Translations under genes and position numbers: made by a program | Assembly (NCBI RefSeq): GCF_033568475.1 | Contig: NW_027331831.1 | Coordinates: 3,596,001 to 3,660,000, forward strand | Origin: Henckelia pumila | Taxonomy: Eukaryota > Streptophyta > Magnoliopsida > Lamiales > Gesneriaceae | Length of the DNA: 64,000 nucleotides | Direction: 5' to 3' | Notes under the pieces: generated by a model | What the model saw: only the letters and a program-made list of their open reading frames with translations | What the model was told of the DNA's origin: nothing | The model's database searches: none | In this document: piece after piece, positions 38,644 through 52,131 of the stretch | Layout: every line of letters begins with the position of its first letter | Position numbering within the stretch: the stretch's first letter is position 1

Positions 38644-39897
38644 TCATATTTCAACCAGAAGTCCTCCCATTGGGGCTCTATGGGGAATTCCCTTTCTTCG
38701 CTTGGCGGTTCGGTAACTAGCAGACGTAGGAGGCGGCGTCGATGGGACAAAGCTGGGAGGCTTGTTGGTGCTCCGGCCGTGGACGCGGCTGCTGCTGCTG
38801 CTTTGGGAGTCATCTGAATCCTCCGCCGCCGCCAGACGTGGCCTTCTCTTCTCCGGTGACAGCTTATTCTTTTGGATACCGACATTTGTCGATGTCCCAA
38901 CAATCTGAGGAAATAAATATAATGAAAAACCGAGTGAGTGAAGACACCAAATCGCCAAGAATCTGCAAAACTCACGATTAAAATGCAAGAGTTTAGGGGT
39001 CGGTGTAGAGTAAAAGAAATGGTGGGATTATCTGTACCTTGCAACCGAGCGAGCAGAATCTGAAGGAATCGAGAAGGCTACGCTCGCAGACTTCGCAGGT
39101 GTTGGTGACGCCTTTCCCAGGCCTAGGCTGTGGCCTCTCATTCAAGAAAACTACCTTAGCACTGTTGATTATGTATGTCTGAACAGAGCTGATGTCAAGA
39201 AACTTTTGGATTTCAGACACCCTGATAACATCGTGGTATGATGACCTCCTTATCTGATGAGAGCAAAAAAAGATAAATAAGTTCAAAATTACAAAACCCC
39301 TGAATTCTAACATCCAATTAGGCAATGCAATGTGAATGGGAAATGCGATACAAGGTAGACATTTCACAACTTTATCTCAGTTTGCAGGTCAACGCTATAA
39401 AAAGATGAAGGAATCTCGAAAAAAGAAGGGTAGCAATAGCATTGATAAGACCAAAACCAAATCTTCAAGAAACACATGAAACAGGGGAAACCACAAAGGG
39501 GCGGAAATGGCAGAAATCCACAGCCTGAAAACATTGAAAAAGGTGAATGAATTTTGAAACAAGAAATTATACCTGAATAGCGCGATGGTCCTTGTGGTAA
39601 GCCAAACAGAGTGAACAGAGAGGACCATTCATACAGTCCAAACAGTACATATTGCATTCACTCTTGTGTGAATCAACGTGAAATTTGCATTGAACAAAGA
39701 ATTGCTCCTTCAACAGAGGCTTCAGCCATGGCGGCCACCTGTTGTCCTCTTCATCGGGTCCTCCAGCTCCCTGAAAAAAAACCCAAAAACCCGCCATTCA
39801 AGAAACGAAAAAAACAAAAAGAGAGAAAGAAACCCACAAAAGAAAACAACCCCAAATGAACATATCAATCAACAGCTCATGAAATTACCATTACCAT
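38644..39897 (-). CDS. PLATZ zinc-binding transcription factor
   Basis: Exons 39897-39895 (start codon only), 39770-39573, 39253-39038 and 38904-38644 splice to 225 aa. The PLATZ signature is complete: C29, H32, C40, C44, C47, C53, C56, H60 and H63, then C120, C123, C134 and C138. Family text includes [38 protein letters not shown] and [19 protein letters not shown] basic tail, [15 protein letters not shown], may serve in nuclear import. PLATZ proteins bind A/T-rich DNA and mostly repress transcription; the targets of this one are unknown. The start is inferred: upstream codons are open back to a stop, but contain no other ATG, so the initiator Met sits directly at the splice donor. A start in an unseen upstream exon is possible. 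Confidence 0.93.
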
Positions 39898-40190
39898 GAT
39901 TCTCCTATTCTTGGGCTTGATTTCACGGACACCCGTTTCTTGATTATCGATCGCCAGCTTGAATGATTCGGCAATACACTGAGTGCTGAACACAACAGAC
40001 TTGTCCTCTCCTCGCACTATTTAGAGAAAAAAGTGTTGTGTGCGTGTGTTTTTCTACAATGGAGTAAAGGTCTTTTCTTGGAGAGAAAAGAAAAGGTGGC
40101 TGTGGGATGGAAAGTTTTTGTGTAGAAGTGGAGGCGAGGCGGTGAGAGAGAAACATAGAGGGGATGCATCGTTCTTATCCTCTCGTAGTC
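39898..40190 (-). promoter_or_regulatory. 5' UTR and proximal promoter of the PLATZ gene
   Basis: On the minus strand this is pyrimidine-rich (CTCTCTC, CTTTTC) with no in-frame ATG upstream of the chosen start, as is usual for a plant 5' leader. Exact transcription start not determinable. Confidence 0.4.
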
Positions 40191-43100
40191 TCATATACAC
40201 ATAAGCTGTGTCCGAACCTAAACCCGAGGCTGAACCTGTAGATACGTTGGATGCAAGGAACTGACCTCCTTCTTTCCTTTTATTTTAATGTCATTATTAT
40301 ATATTTTTATTTTATATATATATATTCTCTCTAATTTTACTTTATATTATATGTATCTCTCATTGCCTTTCCTTTTCATGTGTAACATATTCTTGCTTTG
40401 GTCTTATCAATTAGAGCATACGAGTTCTTTTATTGGGTAAAGATACATGATATGTATTAATTGTTGATGCCTCGTGTACATAAACTAAGTCGCGTTTGGA
40501 TGTCATGTCTAACGTTTTTTTACTTTCGAGATTCAATTATAAAAAACTAGTGTTTAATGTTAGTTTCATGTCTTAATACAGTCCAAATTCACAAGCTCGT
40601 TGATTGTGATAAATCGAAGAGGATTAGTCTAAATCTTGGCCATACCTTCTTGTACATATAATTTAGTGACAATGTAACCTGTCTTCGAGAATATGATAAA
40701 GCATGATCATTACGAATTAGGTAGAATTATTGTGTGTTTTTTATTAAATTAGGAAATTTTTAATCGTGGAGAGAACCAACCAACCAATAAATATGGGATA
40801 GTTCAATTTGATGTTGTTAATTAGATAGTGAAATTTATTTCCTTTAACAGTGTATATATAACTTAAAAGTGAAGAAAAGAAGATGAATTCAAAATATCCC
40901 TTTTTTGCAGTATCGTGAAGGCAGTAATAAAAAAATAATAATCATATAACAAATAAATAAACTCCTTGATTCGTATTCTCTATGCTATATTTTGATAAAC
41001 TACAATTCATATAATAATTATTTTACGGATTAGCATTTTTTTAAATAATAATCATGACACAGTAATGCATCATCATCCCATTTTTAGTATAATTTACACT
41101 CATCTTAACATTATCCTATCTTGTGAAAAAATGTAAAATTTATTAATCTTATGAGAATTTGTTTTATCCATTTAATTCAATTTCAAAACATCAAATTGTC
41201 TCGTACTGAGCAATAATTTAAATTTGTTCTATACGTAACACCGTAATTTAATTTAATTTTATAAAATTAATTTGGAACAGTTATCCTTCTTTCTTTCGTT
41301 TTTTATAAATTTTTTTTTGGGAGCAATTTCAAATAAATTTTTAATAAAATTCATATTCATACCCAAAAAAAAACATTATCTTTTTATATGAGAAAGTGAT
41401 TGGATTGGTCAAGATACCCCATCTTCGGGATGTGGTGCTGTTTAATTGATGCGCATCTTTTAATACCGTGAGGTTTAACTTGATTAACCTATTAAAAATT
41501 ATATGTATTACAAAAATAAATTTTATCTTTTTTCAAATTTTGATTTAATTTAATAAAAATGTAGTCGAAACTTAAAAGCTGAACAAAAACAACCAATGTC
41601 ACACATGACAGCATATGATCAGGTTCGAAATTTTAATGTCTACACTAAGTCCACACAATTCGTTATTCCCTTTTACAAAAATATAAAATCGACTATTTAA
41701 AAAAAAAATAAAAGAAGAAGAATAAGAAGAAGATAAATTTGATACAAAACGAAATTAATTCACCTTTCTCATTAATTTTTCCATCAAATTATGTTTGTAT
41801 TTATCGGCAATGCACTATATTTGTTTTCTTTTCTTGCTCTTTTTTTTTTTGGGTATTACCATCGCATTATATTTCTTGGTTATGGGAAGGACAAGAATCC
41901 ATGTAATCTTGATGTGGAAATCTACTTTTGCAAAAGTCCCAAATTTTTTTGTATTTTTGCTGCAAAATGATACGTTATCAGCATTTTTATTCCGCAATTT
42001 ATTATGGTTTCGTTTAATGACAATAAATTAATTAAATTCGTGAAAATAATTGATCAGTTTATTTTCAAATACATATGTTTTAGTCAGAAAAACTCCAAAA
42101 GAGATTGTAGACTAGGGTTAAATGAATCGAATCGAGTAGCATATAAATTTTTAAATTCGAAAAATTTGAATATGTCTGTGGACTATTCAAATTTTAAACT
42201 ATTATTTAAAAAAGAAATATTCAAAACACTCAAAATATATTTTTTAAAATTTATAATTGTGATATCTTTTCCTATATATAAAGAATTTTTCTCTACAACA
42301 TCTTTTGTTTTACCAAAATTGTCATTTATTTATTTTTTTTAAATTTCAATATTTTAAATTGCATTTTAGTCTCTCGATAATTTTTATAATTGTAATTTAG
42401 TCATTCGATAACTTTTATATCACATTAATAAAAAAATAATATACAAGTACGTATCGCGTGCATCAATATACTAATATTAATAAAACATTAAAATTCTTGA
42501 TTTAAAAAAAAATAGGCTAAAATTATCTTCAAAACAAGTTCAACTATTTTTGAGTCTGACTCAAGTTTGATAATTTCGAGTCTAAGACTCTAAATTACAT
42601 ATATTTTTAGTATGATCCATGGGTTTACACTTTACACTCCTAATGTGAAATTTCAAAGGTCTTATGATTTTCGGTTTATATTACTAGAAAAAATGACAAG
42701 ATGATTATAGTTATTTTGTGTTGAAAATTTATATTTGAAATCATTTCATGTAAGCGAAAACTTAAATAATTAAATAAATTTTAATAAATTTAAAAATATT
42801 TATAGTACAATGCACCAGAGTTTCCGCCCTTATGCTATGAAATTAGAAACACCCAAATTTCATTTATCACTTCATGCTGTTTATTTTCAGAATAATCTCT
42901 GTAAAGAATACACTCATCATGAAATAATTGGGAAAAAAAAGTATCAGTGGAAATTTCCATTGGATACAAAATCTTGTAGAAGATAATAGATATATACTTA
43001 CCCCAATATAGGGCACTGATATTTCTAGATCCATATATTTATGGTAAGTGATAGCATGCTGAATGCAGTGTTAAAAAAAGCGAAAATTATTAAGATATGT

Positions 43101-46100
43101 TCGATGTGGATGACTGAATGTAAATTATTCAAATTTAATATAATGAAAATTAATATTTTTTTATGATTTGAGTTAAATTACTTAAATAAAATATTTATTT
43201 CATAAAATTGATCACTAGATTGTCTCTAGAACTTTATGAACAAAAAAATAAAATACAATTAATCGGGCATATCCACAATACTATAAATAATTTTTTTTTT
43301 TTTTAAAAAAAAAGGAAAATGAACATACATTAATTTTAGGTTAGTTTGGTTGGAGTCATGACTCATGAATATGATCCGACCTTTTATTTTCGAAAAATAA
43401 ATTACAAATATTTTTGTGCAACCGCAGTTGTACTAAGTAAACTCTACTTCACATTGTTTTAAATTTTATTCAAAACCATATAAAAATTTCGTTCTGTCGT
43501 CCAAGAATTTCCCGATTCTTATATTTTAATTAACCAGTGCTTGTTATTAATTAATTAAATAAAAATTCAATGGGAAAAAAAGGCACTGATCTTAATGCAC
43601 ACAGTAATAAATAAAGTCACGTTGTATAATTGCGTGCTCGAATTGAGTATCTTTCTGAATTAATTAATTAGTCGCTAGTGAAAATATGGCAGATGGCTAC
43701 ATGTCGATTGTCGACGCACGATTTATTCTCATACATGTCCTCGGGCAACGCGTAATTTATTATTCATACCTGACGCATACACCCACGTGTTAAATTTATG
43801 GTAAAAACTTGAAATTATATAAAATGACGATATTAGTTAAATAGTACTCCTACCATAAATGATCTTTTTTTCAGACAACAGAATTTATAACCTAAGGTCA
43901 TTTGAGAAAATACTTGGATGGAGTATGAAATCTACCAAAATGACTTATAAATAATCAGTCGTGGATTTGAAATATGTTGTTGAATGGATTTCATTTACCG
44001 AACCAAACTTATTGTCGTCAGAAAATTGATATTATGCATTTGGAAGAAATCTGAGTAATTCGTGAAGTTCGGGTGAATGGTTATTAATCAAATGAATCAA
44101 ACGAGCTAACTTTGTGGGCTGTTAGAAACATCACAAAGCAAAATTGAGTAACGTCATAGTTTTTTGGCGAAGACACTCTTACGTACAAGTTAGTAGTTAT
44201 TTAGTAAATAAATCTAGAGATGTAGATCATAAGACTATAGAGAGTGTACCCTAAATATGGGAAGACAACTCGAGTTGTTTATAGATGACTGAACGTTTCC
44301 TTGCGTTTGAGTCACTTATGAGATTTTAAGATTTTATAGGTCTTATTCTAAAAATATATATTTTATGAGTCTTGATAAAATGTTTCTATACATAATAATT
44401 AAAATTAGATGGACATCCATTGAGTCGAGTCATTGAGTTTGAACTCATAAAATAATCGAATTGGATCATAACCAATCAAAACCAATGAATTTATTATCGT
44501 GAATTCGAAATCGTACGTAGAAAGAGTAGGGAGGGGTCATCTATTGATTTTCGAGCATCTAAAAAAGAGGACTACAAAATTTTGATCCGGAAGGCAGCCA
44601 ATTAGCTAACTTGTGGTGTATGTATGATCCATGTGTTAATGAAACATAAGATTAAAATAAATAAAAATAATAATTTGATGGGTATATTTAAGAATATAGA
44701 CATAAAACAAATAAGCCAACGCACTTTAATTCCAACGGATGTTTCCATGCATGATGCGAGAAATTTTAATCGATTAATGGCATTCTACATTATTCCTCGA
44801 TAAAATTAATCGTGAGTATATTATATATATGTCACTTGCCAAAAAGAACCATAGAACTCAATAATTGATAAGGCTTGGCTAAAGTGTCAAATAATAGAAA
44901 CGCAAAGGCATAATATACTAATGCTTTAATACCTGTGCAATGATGTGTACAAAGCAACAAATATTTGATTAAAAATTGATTCAAACACCCCAATTTAATT
45001 GTCAAGTGGGGCATTGTTCTTGTTACTTCTATGTCACATAATTTTTCTTCTATTCAAAGAGTTGTTTTTTTGGACCATACAGGCCAGCATCATACCTTTA
45101 CCCGATTTAAAATTAGGATTTATTACTTTGTTTTCCCTTTTTTGAGGATTTAAAATTAGAGGATGGAGATCAAGCCAGATCACTATCTTTACTATGATCA
45201 AACCTATGCATGCTCGAGTCAAACACACGAACGATTAACTCGATACCCAACCCCTACTCGTCGCCGAGTTTGTGTTAGGGTTTGATCAAGAAATGGCAGT
45301 GACAAGGGCTGGTATATGATATACCATTTCAGTCGCGCGCCCATATGTTGCGAAAAACTTTCTTCATTGGGTTCGGCTTGTCTTTGGTTGAGAAACTACA
45401 TATTGAGGGTGAATAACCTATTTTCAGCTATGAGTACCATATTTTTTCAGCATGTATAATAAATGTTAAAATGTATATATCTCCTTGAAAAGCAGCAACA
45501 ACTCCAAGTTTGAAACTGTATTTATTGAGTGTGGCTGTGAGGCCAGCTCAGAAGATTGTTTATTTATTTAATATTTAATAAAAGATGGGTATACATGTGA
45601 GAAGCTTAATACATAAGCCCATCAATTTAAACAAACATTGGGAGGCCCATAAATACGTATAATGCAAATCAATAATTGGGCCTCTCTAACGTCAAAATCT
45701 GCTGTTGGATTGGATCCATTTGAGCTGAAATCACCTCTCGCTTTTGGTCCATTTCCTATTTCATTGAGAGACGCCGAATGCTTGCCCCGAAATTAAAGAG
45801 AACAAAAATTCAACTTTAAAATAATATATGAAATAAATTAACAGCAATAATGTTAATATTTTAAATTAAAAAAATAAATATAATTAAAAATAGCAATATT
45901 AAGTAATAATATTTTCAAACTAGGGATGGATAAATTTTTTACTAAACTAAAATGATGGGCAATACCGATTTGATGTGAAAATCGAGTTTGTTTACGATTT
46001 GTTTTTTTTTTAAAAAAAAAAAATCATGTGAATCAGTTTATTCAGTTTGATTTTACATTATGTTTATAAAATGTCTTGTAAAATCCAATAAATTGAGTTT

Positions 46101-46828
46101 CAAAAATAAAATACGATATTTCTGTTTTCAAATTTTTATTAGATTTTAAAATAAAATTATAATACTGTCAAATTTATCTGAAATGTAAGTTGAAACTTGA
46201 AAGACATGCTAAAACAATCGATTTTAATTCAGTTTGATTTGTTTGAGTATAATTTTAGGAACTAAATCGGTTTCAAGAGTCATTTTGATTTAATTGAAAT
46301 TTTGTTTATCTCTAATTATGGTAATATTATTATTGTTTTTAATTTTAAAACTTGTAACACTATTACTGTTATTTGATATGATTTATCGTAATGATATTTA
46401 TCAATATTGTCGTTAACTTTTTAAAAAAATTAGTAAATAAGTGGGCCGCGGCCGCTGTTTGATCCCCGGCACCTTGAACATTTAAAGGAAGGGGCCTCTA
46501 ATTGATCTTATTCACAAAATTTTTTAAAAAGTTTATATAATTATTCACAAAAAGTGTTGACTGCCACACGAATATACATTGTAATCGAGTCATTCATGAT
46601 AAAATATTATTTTTGAGGTCAAAATTGTTATTTTATATCATAAATATGAGTATGATTGACGGTGTGAGAGACTTGTCCTTAATTATTTTGTGTTTTTTTT
46701 TAATATATAAAAAGCAGTATGTATATATATATATTTATATATTTATTTATGGTATAAAAATCATTCATTTCCGTTTTATGTATTCAACAAATAAATAGCA
46801 AAGAGAGAGAGTTCAGTGGCCAGCAGAA
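40191..46828. other. 6.6-kb AT-rich intergenic region
   Basis: Separates the divergently transcribed PLATZ gene (-) and the 46829 gene (+), so it holds both promoters. Open frames such as those at 41795-42342 and 44832-45228 are low-complexity, Leu/Phe- or Lys-rich, and not credible as genes. No intact transposon was recognised. Confidence 0.45.
46718..46748 (+). promoter_or_regulatory. TATA-rich promoter segment of the 46829 gene
   Basis: Repeated TATATAT/TATTTATAT lies about 80-110 bases upstream of the start codon, a suitable distance for a TATA box with a short leader. Which TATA word is used cannot be told. Confidence 0.35.
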
Positions 46829-47449
46829 ATGGCTAGTCATGTAGCAGAGGAAGAAGCATGGAAATGTCCAAAACACCCCTCGAAGAGCCGGCGCAACGGC
46901 GTCTGCGCCACCTGCCTCCGCGAACGCCTCGGCAGCCTCTGCCCCGTCTGCGCTAACGTACGCCCATGCGGTTGCGTCTCCAACACCACCTCCGCCTCCT
47001 CCTCATCCTCCTCCTCCTTCTCCTTCTTCCACAACGGCGGCGACTTCAGCCACGCCTCTGAAGAACCGTCCTTCCGACGGTCCAGATCCGTCGCGATCCC
47101 CTTCCTCCGTTCCGCTAGCCGTCGGATCAGCACGCCGTCGTTCCTGAGGAAAATCGCGACGAAGAAGACGAAAGAGAGCTGCGAATTCGATCATGGCGGC
47201 AACAACAACGGCGAAAATATCGATCGCAACGACAGAATCAGAGACTTGGCGAGGGTGGTTACGAGATCGAGGTCGGTTAGCACGGGGACGAGTAAGGCGG
47301 CGGTGGCGCCAGGTGTCCAGAGATCCGACCTCATCTCTTCGCCGGCGAAGTGGAAGCTGTGGCATTTCCCGAGCCCAATGAAGGTTTTCCGGAGCTCCAA
47401 AACTACCAAGTTTATGGTTCAAGATCGATCACCTTTGCATAGGGGGTGA
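46829..47449 (+). CDS. Intronless Cys-rich plant protein, function unknown
   Basis: A single open frame of 206 aa. The start MASHVAEEE has a good context (AGAAATGGCT). The N-terminus carries a Cys/His cluster: C13, H16, C26, C29, C38, C41, C47, C49 within KCPKHPSK, CATCLRERL and CPVCANVRPCGC. This resembles the small Cys module at the start of DUF740/OCTOPUS-like plant proteins, and could bind zinc. The rest is a Ser run, then a basic, Arg/Ser-rich region (RSRSVAIPFLR, RSASRRIS) and a C-terminal KWKLWHFPSPMKVFRSSK, probably disordered. The gene is strikingly GC- and CpG-rich compared with its surroundings. Membrane-edge or nuclear roles are both possible; no function is assigned. Confidence 0.85.
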   Translation: MASHVAEEEAWKCPKHPSKSRRNGVCATCLRERLGSLCPVCANVRPCGCVSNTTSASSSSSSSFSFFHNGGDFSHASEEPSFRRSRSVAIPFLRSASRRISTPSFLRKIATKKTKESCEFDHGGNNNGENIDRNDRIRDLARVVTRSRSVSTGTSKAAVAPGVQRSDLISSPAKWKLWHFPSPMKVFRSSKTTKFMVQDRSPLHRG

Positions 47450-47714
47450 TTTTTCGTGTTTTTTTTTTTTTTTTTTAATTTTTTTAAAAAAATTAAATTA
47501 TATTTATCTTCCTTTTTTAGTACAGTGATTTTGGATGTTGATAACAGGCAGGATCACTGACTGAATAATGTTGAAGAATTAAGTAATGTTCTTGGATATA
47601 CTGAGGAAATGAATATATATATATATCTAAAAACATGTTTTATTTTTCAAAAAAAATTGAGAATTATGAGAATGTTTTGTGGATGTGCGTGAGACAGATC
47701 CATCAATTTAAAAA

Positions 47715-48557
47715 GGGATAATAGCCAAAATAGTTTTGTAAGTTTATTGTTTTGTGATTTGATTCTGTAAGTATTTAATTTTGGGTTTTCGTCCTTTAAG
47801 TTTAGTTATATTTTGGTTTTTAGGTTTTTTTTCATTTTAGCAATGTTTTTTAATTTATAATCGGACCGGTAATTAAACCGATATAACTTAAAAAACGATA
47901 CAACTGATTGAAATGTTTTAACCGGACAGTCGGATTGAAAAATCATTTATATAATATAATTAATAATATATTTTAAATTTTAAAAACCTAAAAAATTTAT
48001 ATAAATAAAAAAATGTATGTATTTATCGTAGTTTGAAAACTAATTAACTATATAAATATATTTAAAAAAATTGTAAACTTTAATATTAATAAATAGTATT
48101 TTTAACAAAGAAAAAATTTCAAATAATGATGTATATATATAATAAAATATTAAATTAAAATTTTAAAATAAAAAACTAATTTTTCAAAAAAATTGAAAAA
48201 TTAATTTTTCGGTTCTTGATCAGTTTTGCCTGTTCAACCATTAAGACGATTTTTGGGAGTGTTTTTAATCAAATCAGTGATCGGTTTCGGATCGAACTGG
48301 TTGAACCAGTCGGTACAGTCCGATTTTGAAAACATAGAATTTAATCGTTGATGCCACAACAGACACACATCATCATTTTTCAGTGTCACTTAAGCATTTT
48401 TAGCTGTTACACCAGCATTTTCTGATGTCACGTCAACACTTTATGAAAAAATAACTAAAAACCAATTATAATTTAACTTATAGGATCAAAATCCAAAATT
48501 AAATACTTATAGGACCAAAACACAAAATAACATACTTATAAGGACCATTTTGACTAT
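47715..48557. mobile_element. Non-autonomous Mutator-like element, inverted sibling of 57238-58085
   Basis: The left end GGGATAATAGCCAAAATAG and the right end ATTTTGACTAT are inverted copies. The interior (CCGGTAATTAAACCGATATA, GGTTGAACCAGTCGGTACAG) matches the reverse complement of the element at 57238-58085 over about 840 bp. No clear target-site duplication remains, and the right terminus is degenerate. It begins 265 bases after the stop codon of the 46829 gene, so it may contribute to its 3' end. No coding capacity. Confidence 0.75.
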
Positions 48558-50698
48558 ATAAATTAATTTCACTAATTGATATCGTCTCATTAGTATTAGT
48601 TTTTGTGCAAATCGTTTTGATATATAATGGATGATGATTGTTGATTAGGATTTGGGACTTTAAAGATTTAAAATATGATATGATATGATTACTACTATTA
48701 TTAAATGTTACATGCCAATTATATATTATTCCACCCATAAAAAAATCATGAATAACAACCAAAATTGCCTTAAAAACATAAAAGTTATAATTTTACTTAT
48801 GATGAGCTTAAAAAAGTTTTCTTTTTTATTCGTTGTTTTAAATGAACGTGACGATGGGCAAAAGGTAATCCGTTGTCTGTTTTATACTTGGAGAAATCTC
48901 AAGGTTTGAACTTTTCAAGATTTGGTAACTTCTTTGTTGAGTAATTATTTTTTGTCGAAAAAAATTTAGGTGTGAATGAAACTCCTAACACTACTATTAA
49001 CAGCAATCGTTCACTTCGATTCCCAAGTGTCAAAATTAAATTGTTTAAATATGATTTTAGTCTTGGTCTCCAAAGATTTTAATCCTTATTTGGCAAAAAA
49101 ATTTGAACTGCTGAAGAATTCTAATACTGTGAATTCTTAAATTTTACTAGAAATTATAATAATAATTATTATTATTATTTACCTAAATCAAGTCGTTTAT
49201 TGTTCCAATGTTGTTCTGGTTATGATCTTGATTTAATATACACAAAATCTCATGTGAAACCGTTTTATATATCAATTTTATGAAACATGGCACCTATATG
49301 ATTCGATCCAACCTGAATTTTTTTAAAAATATATTATTTTTATATCATAAATTTTATTTTTACTATAAATATGAATCGAGTCTTACATCACGAGTATAAA
49401 TCCTTGAAATAAAACAATAGTACTGTTATACATAATAGAAAGAACCGTGTTGTAAGTTTTCGATTCCACCGAAACAATATATCGATGTACCCATAAAGTA
49501 TGTAGTTATTGCATGAAAATGTTCAATTTGAATCTATAATCAAGAGCAAATCGTATAGCAATGAATTTATGAGCTGTGATACTAAACAATATCATTTTAT
49601 TTTATCTCAACTAAAAACAAGTGGTTCCTAAAATGGGCAATTATTAAGGTGGTTTGATAATTAATGTTTTCATATAATTGATTATATTTCTTTAATATTG
49701 ATGGGGTCACCTAGTCGACGTGCTTCTTGTGTCTTGTTTACTGTTTGTGGTGCTACAGAAAAAAGCTTGATGTGTGCACATGCATGGCTTGTCCCTTAAT
49801 TATATGTATCTATTTAAATTCCTAGACAAAATGACACCGCAATTAGGTTGTATATCTTGTCTAATACAGTATCAATTTTGATGTATTATGAATATCATCA
49901 CTTACATTTTCTATTAGCGGGTATTAATATCATATTAGTGGATTGTCACACATATAATGAATGTGATCCATAGAAAAAATAGATCGAATAACGTGTGTAT
50001 ATATATATATATATATATTAGTAGGTTTCTTGTGAGAAATATTGATCCGTTCAATATCTGCATTGAAACATAGCATTTTTGACATAAAAATAATATTTAT
50101 ATTGAGTCATGTCAGGTCGAAAATCTTTCTCATAAAATTGATATGTAAAATCTCTCAGATGAGTTTTATAATATATATTTAAAAAATTAAAATTAAAGTT
50201 ATGAATATTTGAATTTGAAATGTCATGAAAAAATCTAGGATAGATTGAAAAACGTGGAATTTAGAGTTGTGTGGTTAAAAAGTTTTTTTTTTTTGGAGGA
50301 AAAAAAGAAAGAAACTTTACTATCATGTCAAAAGTTTGGTATTGTAGGTCAATTATAGTTTAGATTAAAGAACATGAAGACGAATTAAGTGATGATTTTA
50401 GCGCATAAAACAATGTCTCAAAACTCAAAAGGCCAAGGAATGAGATTGGAATTATTCGCATTTGTTTTGTAGCACATAGTCTATGGAGATCGATCGAATT
50501 GTTCAATGTAGAATACCGTTTATAACAAGAAGCTCTTTTTTGTACATTTGAAACCTTCCAAAAAAACTAACCAACTATTTAATTAGCTGGATATCCATAC
50601 ATCAAACCCCTCCACTCATCATATATATTTTGCATTTTCTTCACTAGCTAGACAACGTACACAAAAATTTGTGTGGAAAAAAAAAAGAGAGAAAAAAG
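48558..50698. other. AT-rich intergenic DNA upstream of the USP-like gene
   Basis: No gene recognised. A short (TA)n tract occurs near 49996-50019. The distal end is the promoter of the USP-like gene. Confidence 0.4.
50618..50632 (+). promoter_or_regulatory. Probable TATA box of the USP-like gene
   Basis: ATCATATATATTTTG lies about 70-80 bases upstream of the start codon, a plausible TATA position. Confidence 0.4.
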
Positions 50699-52047
50699 AT
50701 GAGTAGTTGCTTTTCGATACCTAAGACAAAATTCGCACAAGATGTGATTGTAGAGGAGTCGCCGGGAACATTGGACAACCCTAAACGAATCCTCATAGTT
50801 ATGGACGCTCTAAGGGAATTTTCAATCGACATCCTCGAGTGGGTTTTCAGGAATTTCACTCTCAAAGAATGCTGCACTCTTACTATTTTGGGGATAATGC
50901 CCTGGCTCAACATCCCATGTACGTTATTTTTTTGTGTCAAAATTATTACTTTTCATTTTATGTATGAACCGAATTGATCCATTTCATGTATACAGATTCA
51001 TGAGACTTGCATCACAAATGGAGACTTATTCATTATTATTTTTCTTGGTAGTGTCTTCAAAGACATGGAGTGACGTTTGGAGTATGAATCTGGAGAATTT
51101 GGACTGTATTCAAGAGAAAAGGGATGGCAAGAATGATCCCAAATGCCAAAAAGTTCAAAGTTTAATGGACCTCTGCGCAAAATATGGGGTATTGCATTCT
51201 GAAACCTTTCGACGTACCACATCAATTAAAATAGACAGTCGACCCTTCTTCAATGATTTATGACATTTAAATTTCCTTATTAAAAGAACATTTAAATTTC
51301 ATTTATATGTTAAAAAGAATATCAAGAATATATAAATTAAACTCGACTTGCTGATCAATCACAAACACATGAGACGATAACTATGAGACGATAACATGAG
51401 ACGATAGATTTCTAAGCATTAGTTTTTTGAGTTTTCTCTTTGTTTTTTCAGGTAATACCTGAGATCAGAACTGAAATGGGACATCCTTTGAGACTAGTTG
51501 TTGTCGAGCAAATCAGCAATCTTCATGCTACTTTGGTAGTATTTGATAGGTATATGATAACATAACTAGGAATGTAACTAAAAAGTTTCCACAAAAAATA
51601 ATTTTAACCAAATATTAGGGAAATGACGTGCATAAAAATATTGATATTTAGGGAAGATGACTTGAAACCCCGTTAAAAAATTGGTGTACCAAATCTCTAT
51701 TAATTTATGTGAGATTGATCGATATGATCCATATAAAGAACGTAAATTAATACTTTTTTTACATAAAAAATAGTGCTTTTTCATGGGGTTGGTCCATTAG
51801 AAAATTAGTCTAAAAAAATTAACGCATGAGTTTTTGTGTTTATTAAAATAGCTTGAAATCGATTTTTCCGAAGATAGTGCTCGAATCTTTTTGTCCATAC
51901 AACAGGTACCATGATAGAAAGAACCTAGAATACTATGCAGGAAAGGTTTCTTGCAACTTGGTGGTGGTGAATGACAATGGAAGTGTCGATCTCATCAAGA
52001 AACACAAGCCGTTGGATCGCGAAGTACAAAGTAGTCCAGCTATTTAA
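50699..52047 (+). CDS. Small USP-like (adenine nucleotide alpha-hydrolase-like) protein
   Basis: Exons 50699-50918, 51052-51188, 51452-51549 and 51906-52047, all GT-AG and phase-consistent, give 198 aa. The start MSSCFSIPK is the first ATG in the frame. RILIVMDALREFSIDILEW resembles strand 1-helix 1 of the universal stress protein fold, and LRLVVVEQISNLHATLVVFD with YYAGKVSCNLVVVNDNG resembles its last strands. In plants such domains occur alone or in front of a receptor-like cytoplasmic kinase; no kinase follows here before the stop codon and the downstream MITE. The nucleotide-binding G-2X-G-9X-G motif is not evident, so ATP binding is uncertain. The function is unknown. The exon 1-exon 2 junction is the least certain, because another AG lies upstream at about 50995. 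Confidence 0.8.
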
Positions 52048-52131
52048 TTCAAATCTTATGCTCTACCTATGTCTCCAGATTGATACGTAAAATAAACACA
52101 TCACTGGTGTATATATATGACAAATACATAG

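Noticed and set aside
38631-39044. 137-aa frame across the last PLATZ exon
   Set aside because: Out of frame with the conserved PLATZ reading frame; the correct splice gives the family C-terminus [13 protein letters not shown].
41795-42342. Hydrophobic open frames resembling membrane proteins
   Set aside because: Composition is explained by T-rich DNA; there is no conserved motif and no splice partner was seen.
46837-47422. Overlapping frames of 72-139 aa on the opposite strand and another + frame
   Set aside because: Shadows of the GC-rich 46829 gene, whose codon bias opens other frames.
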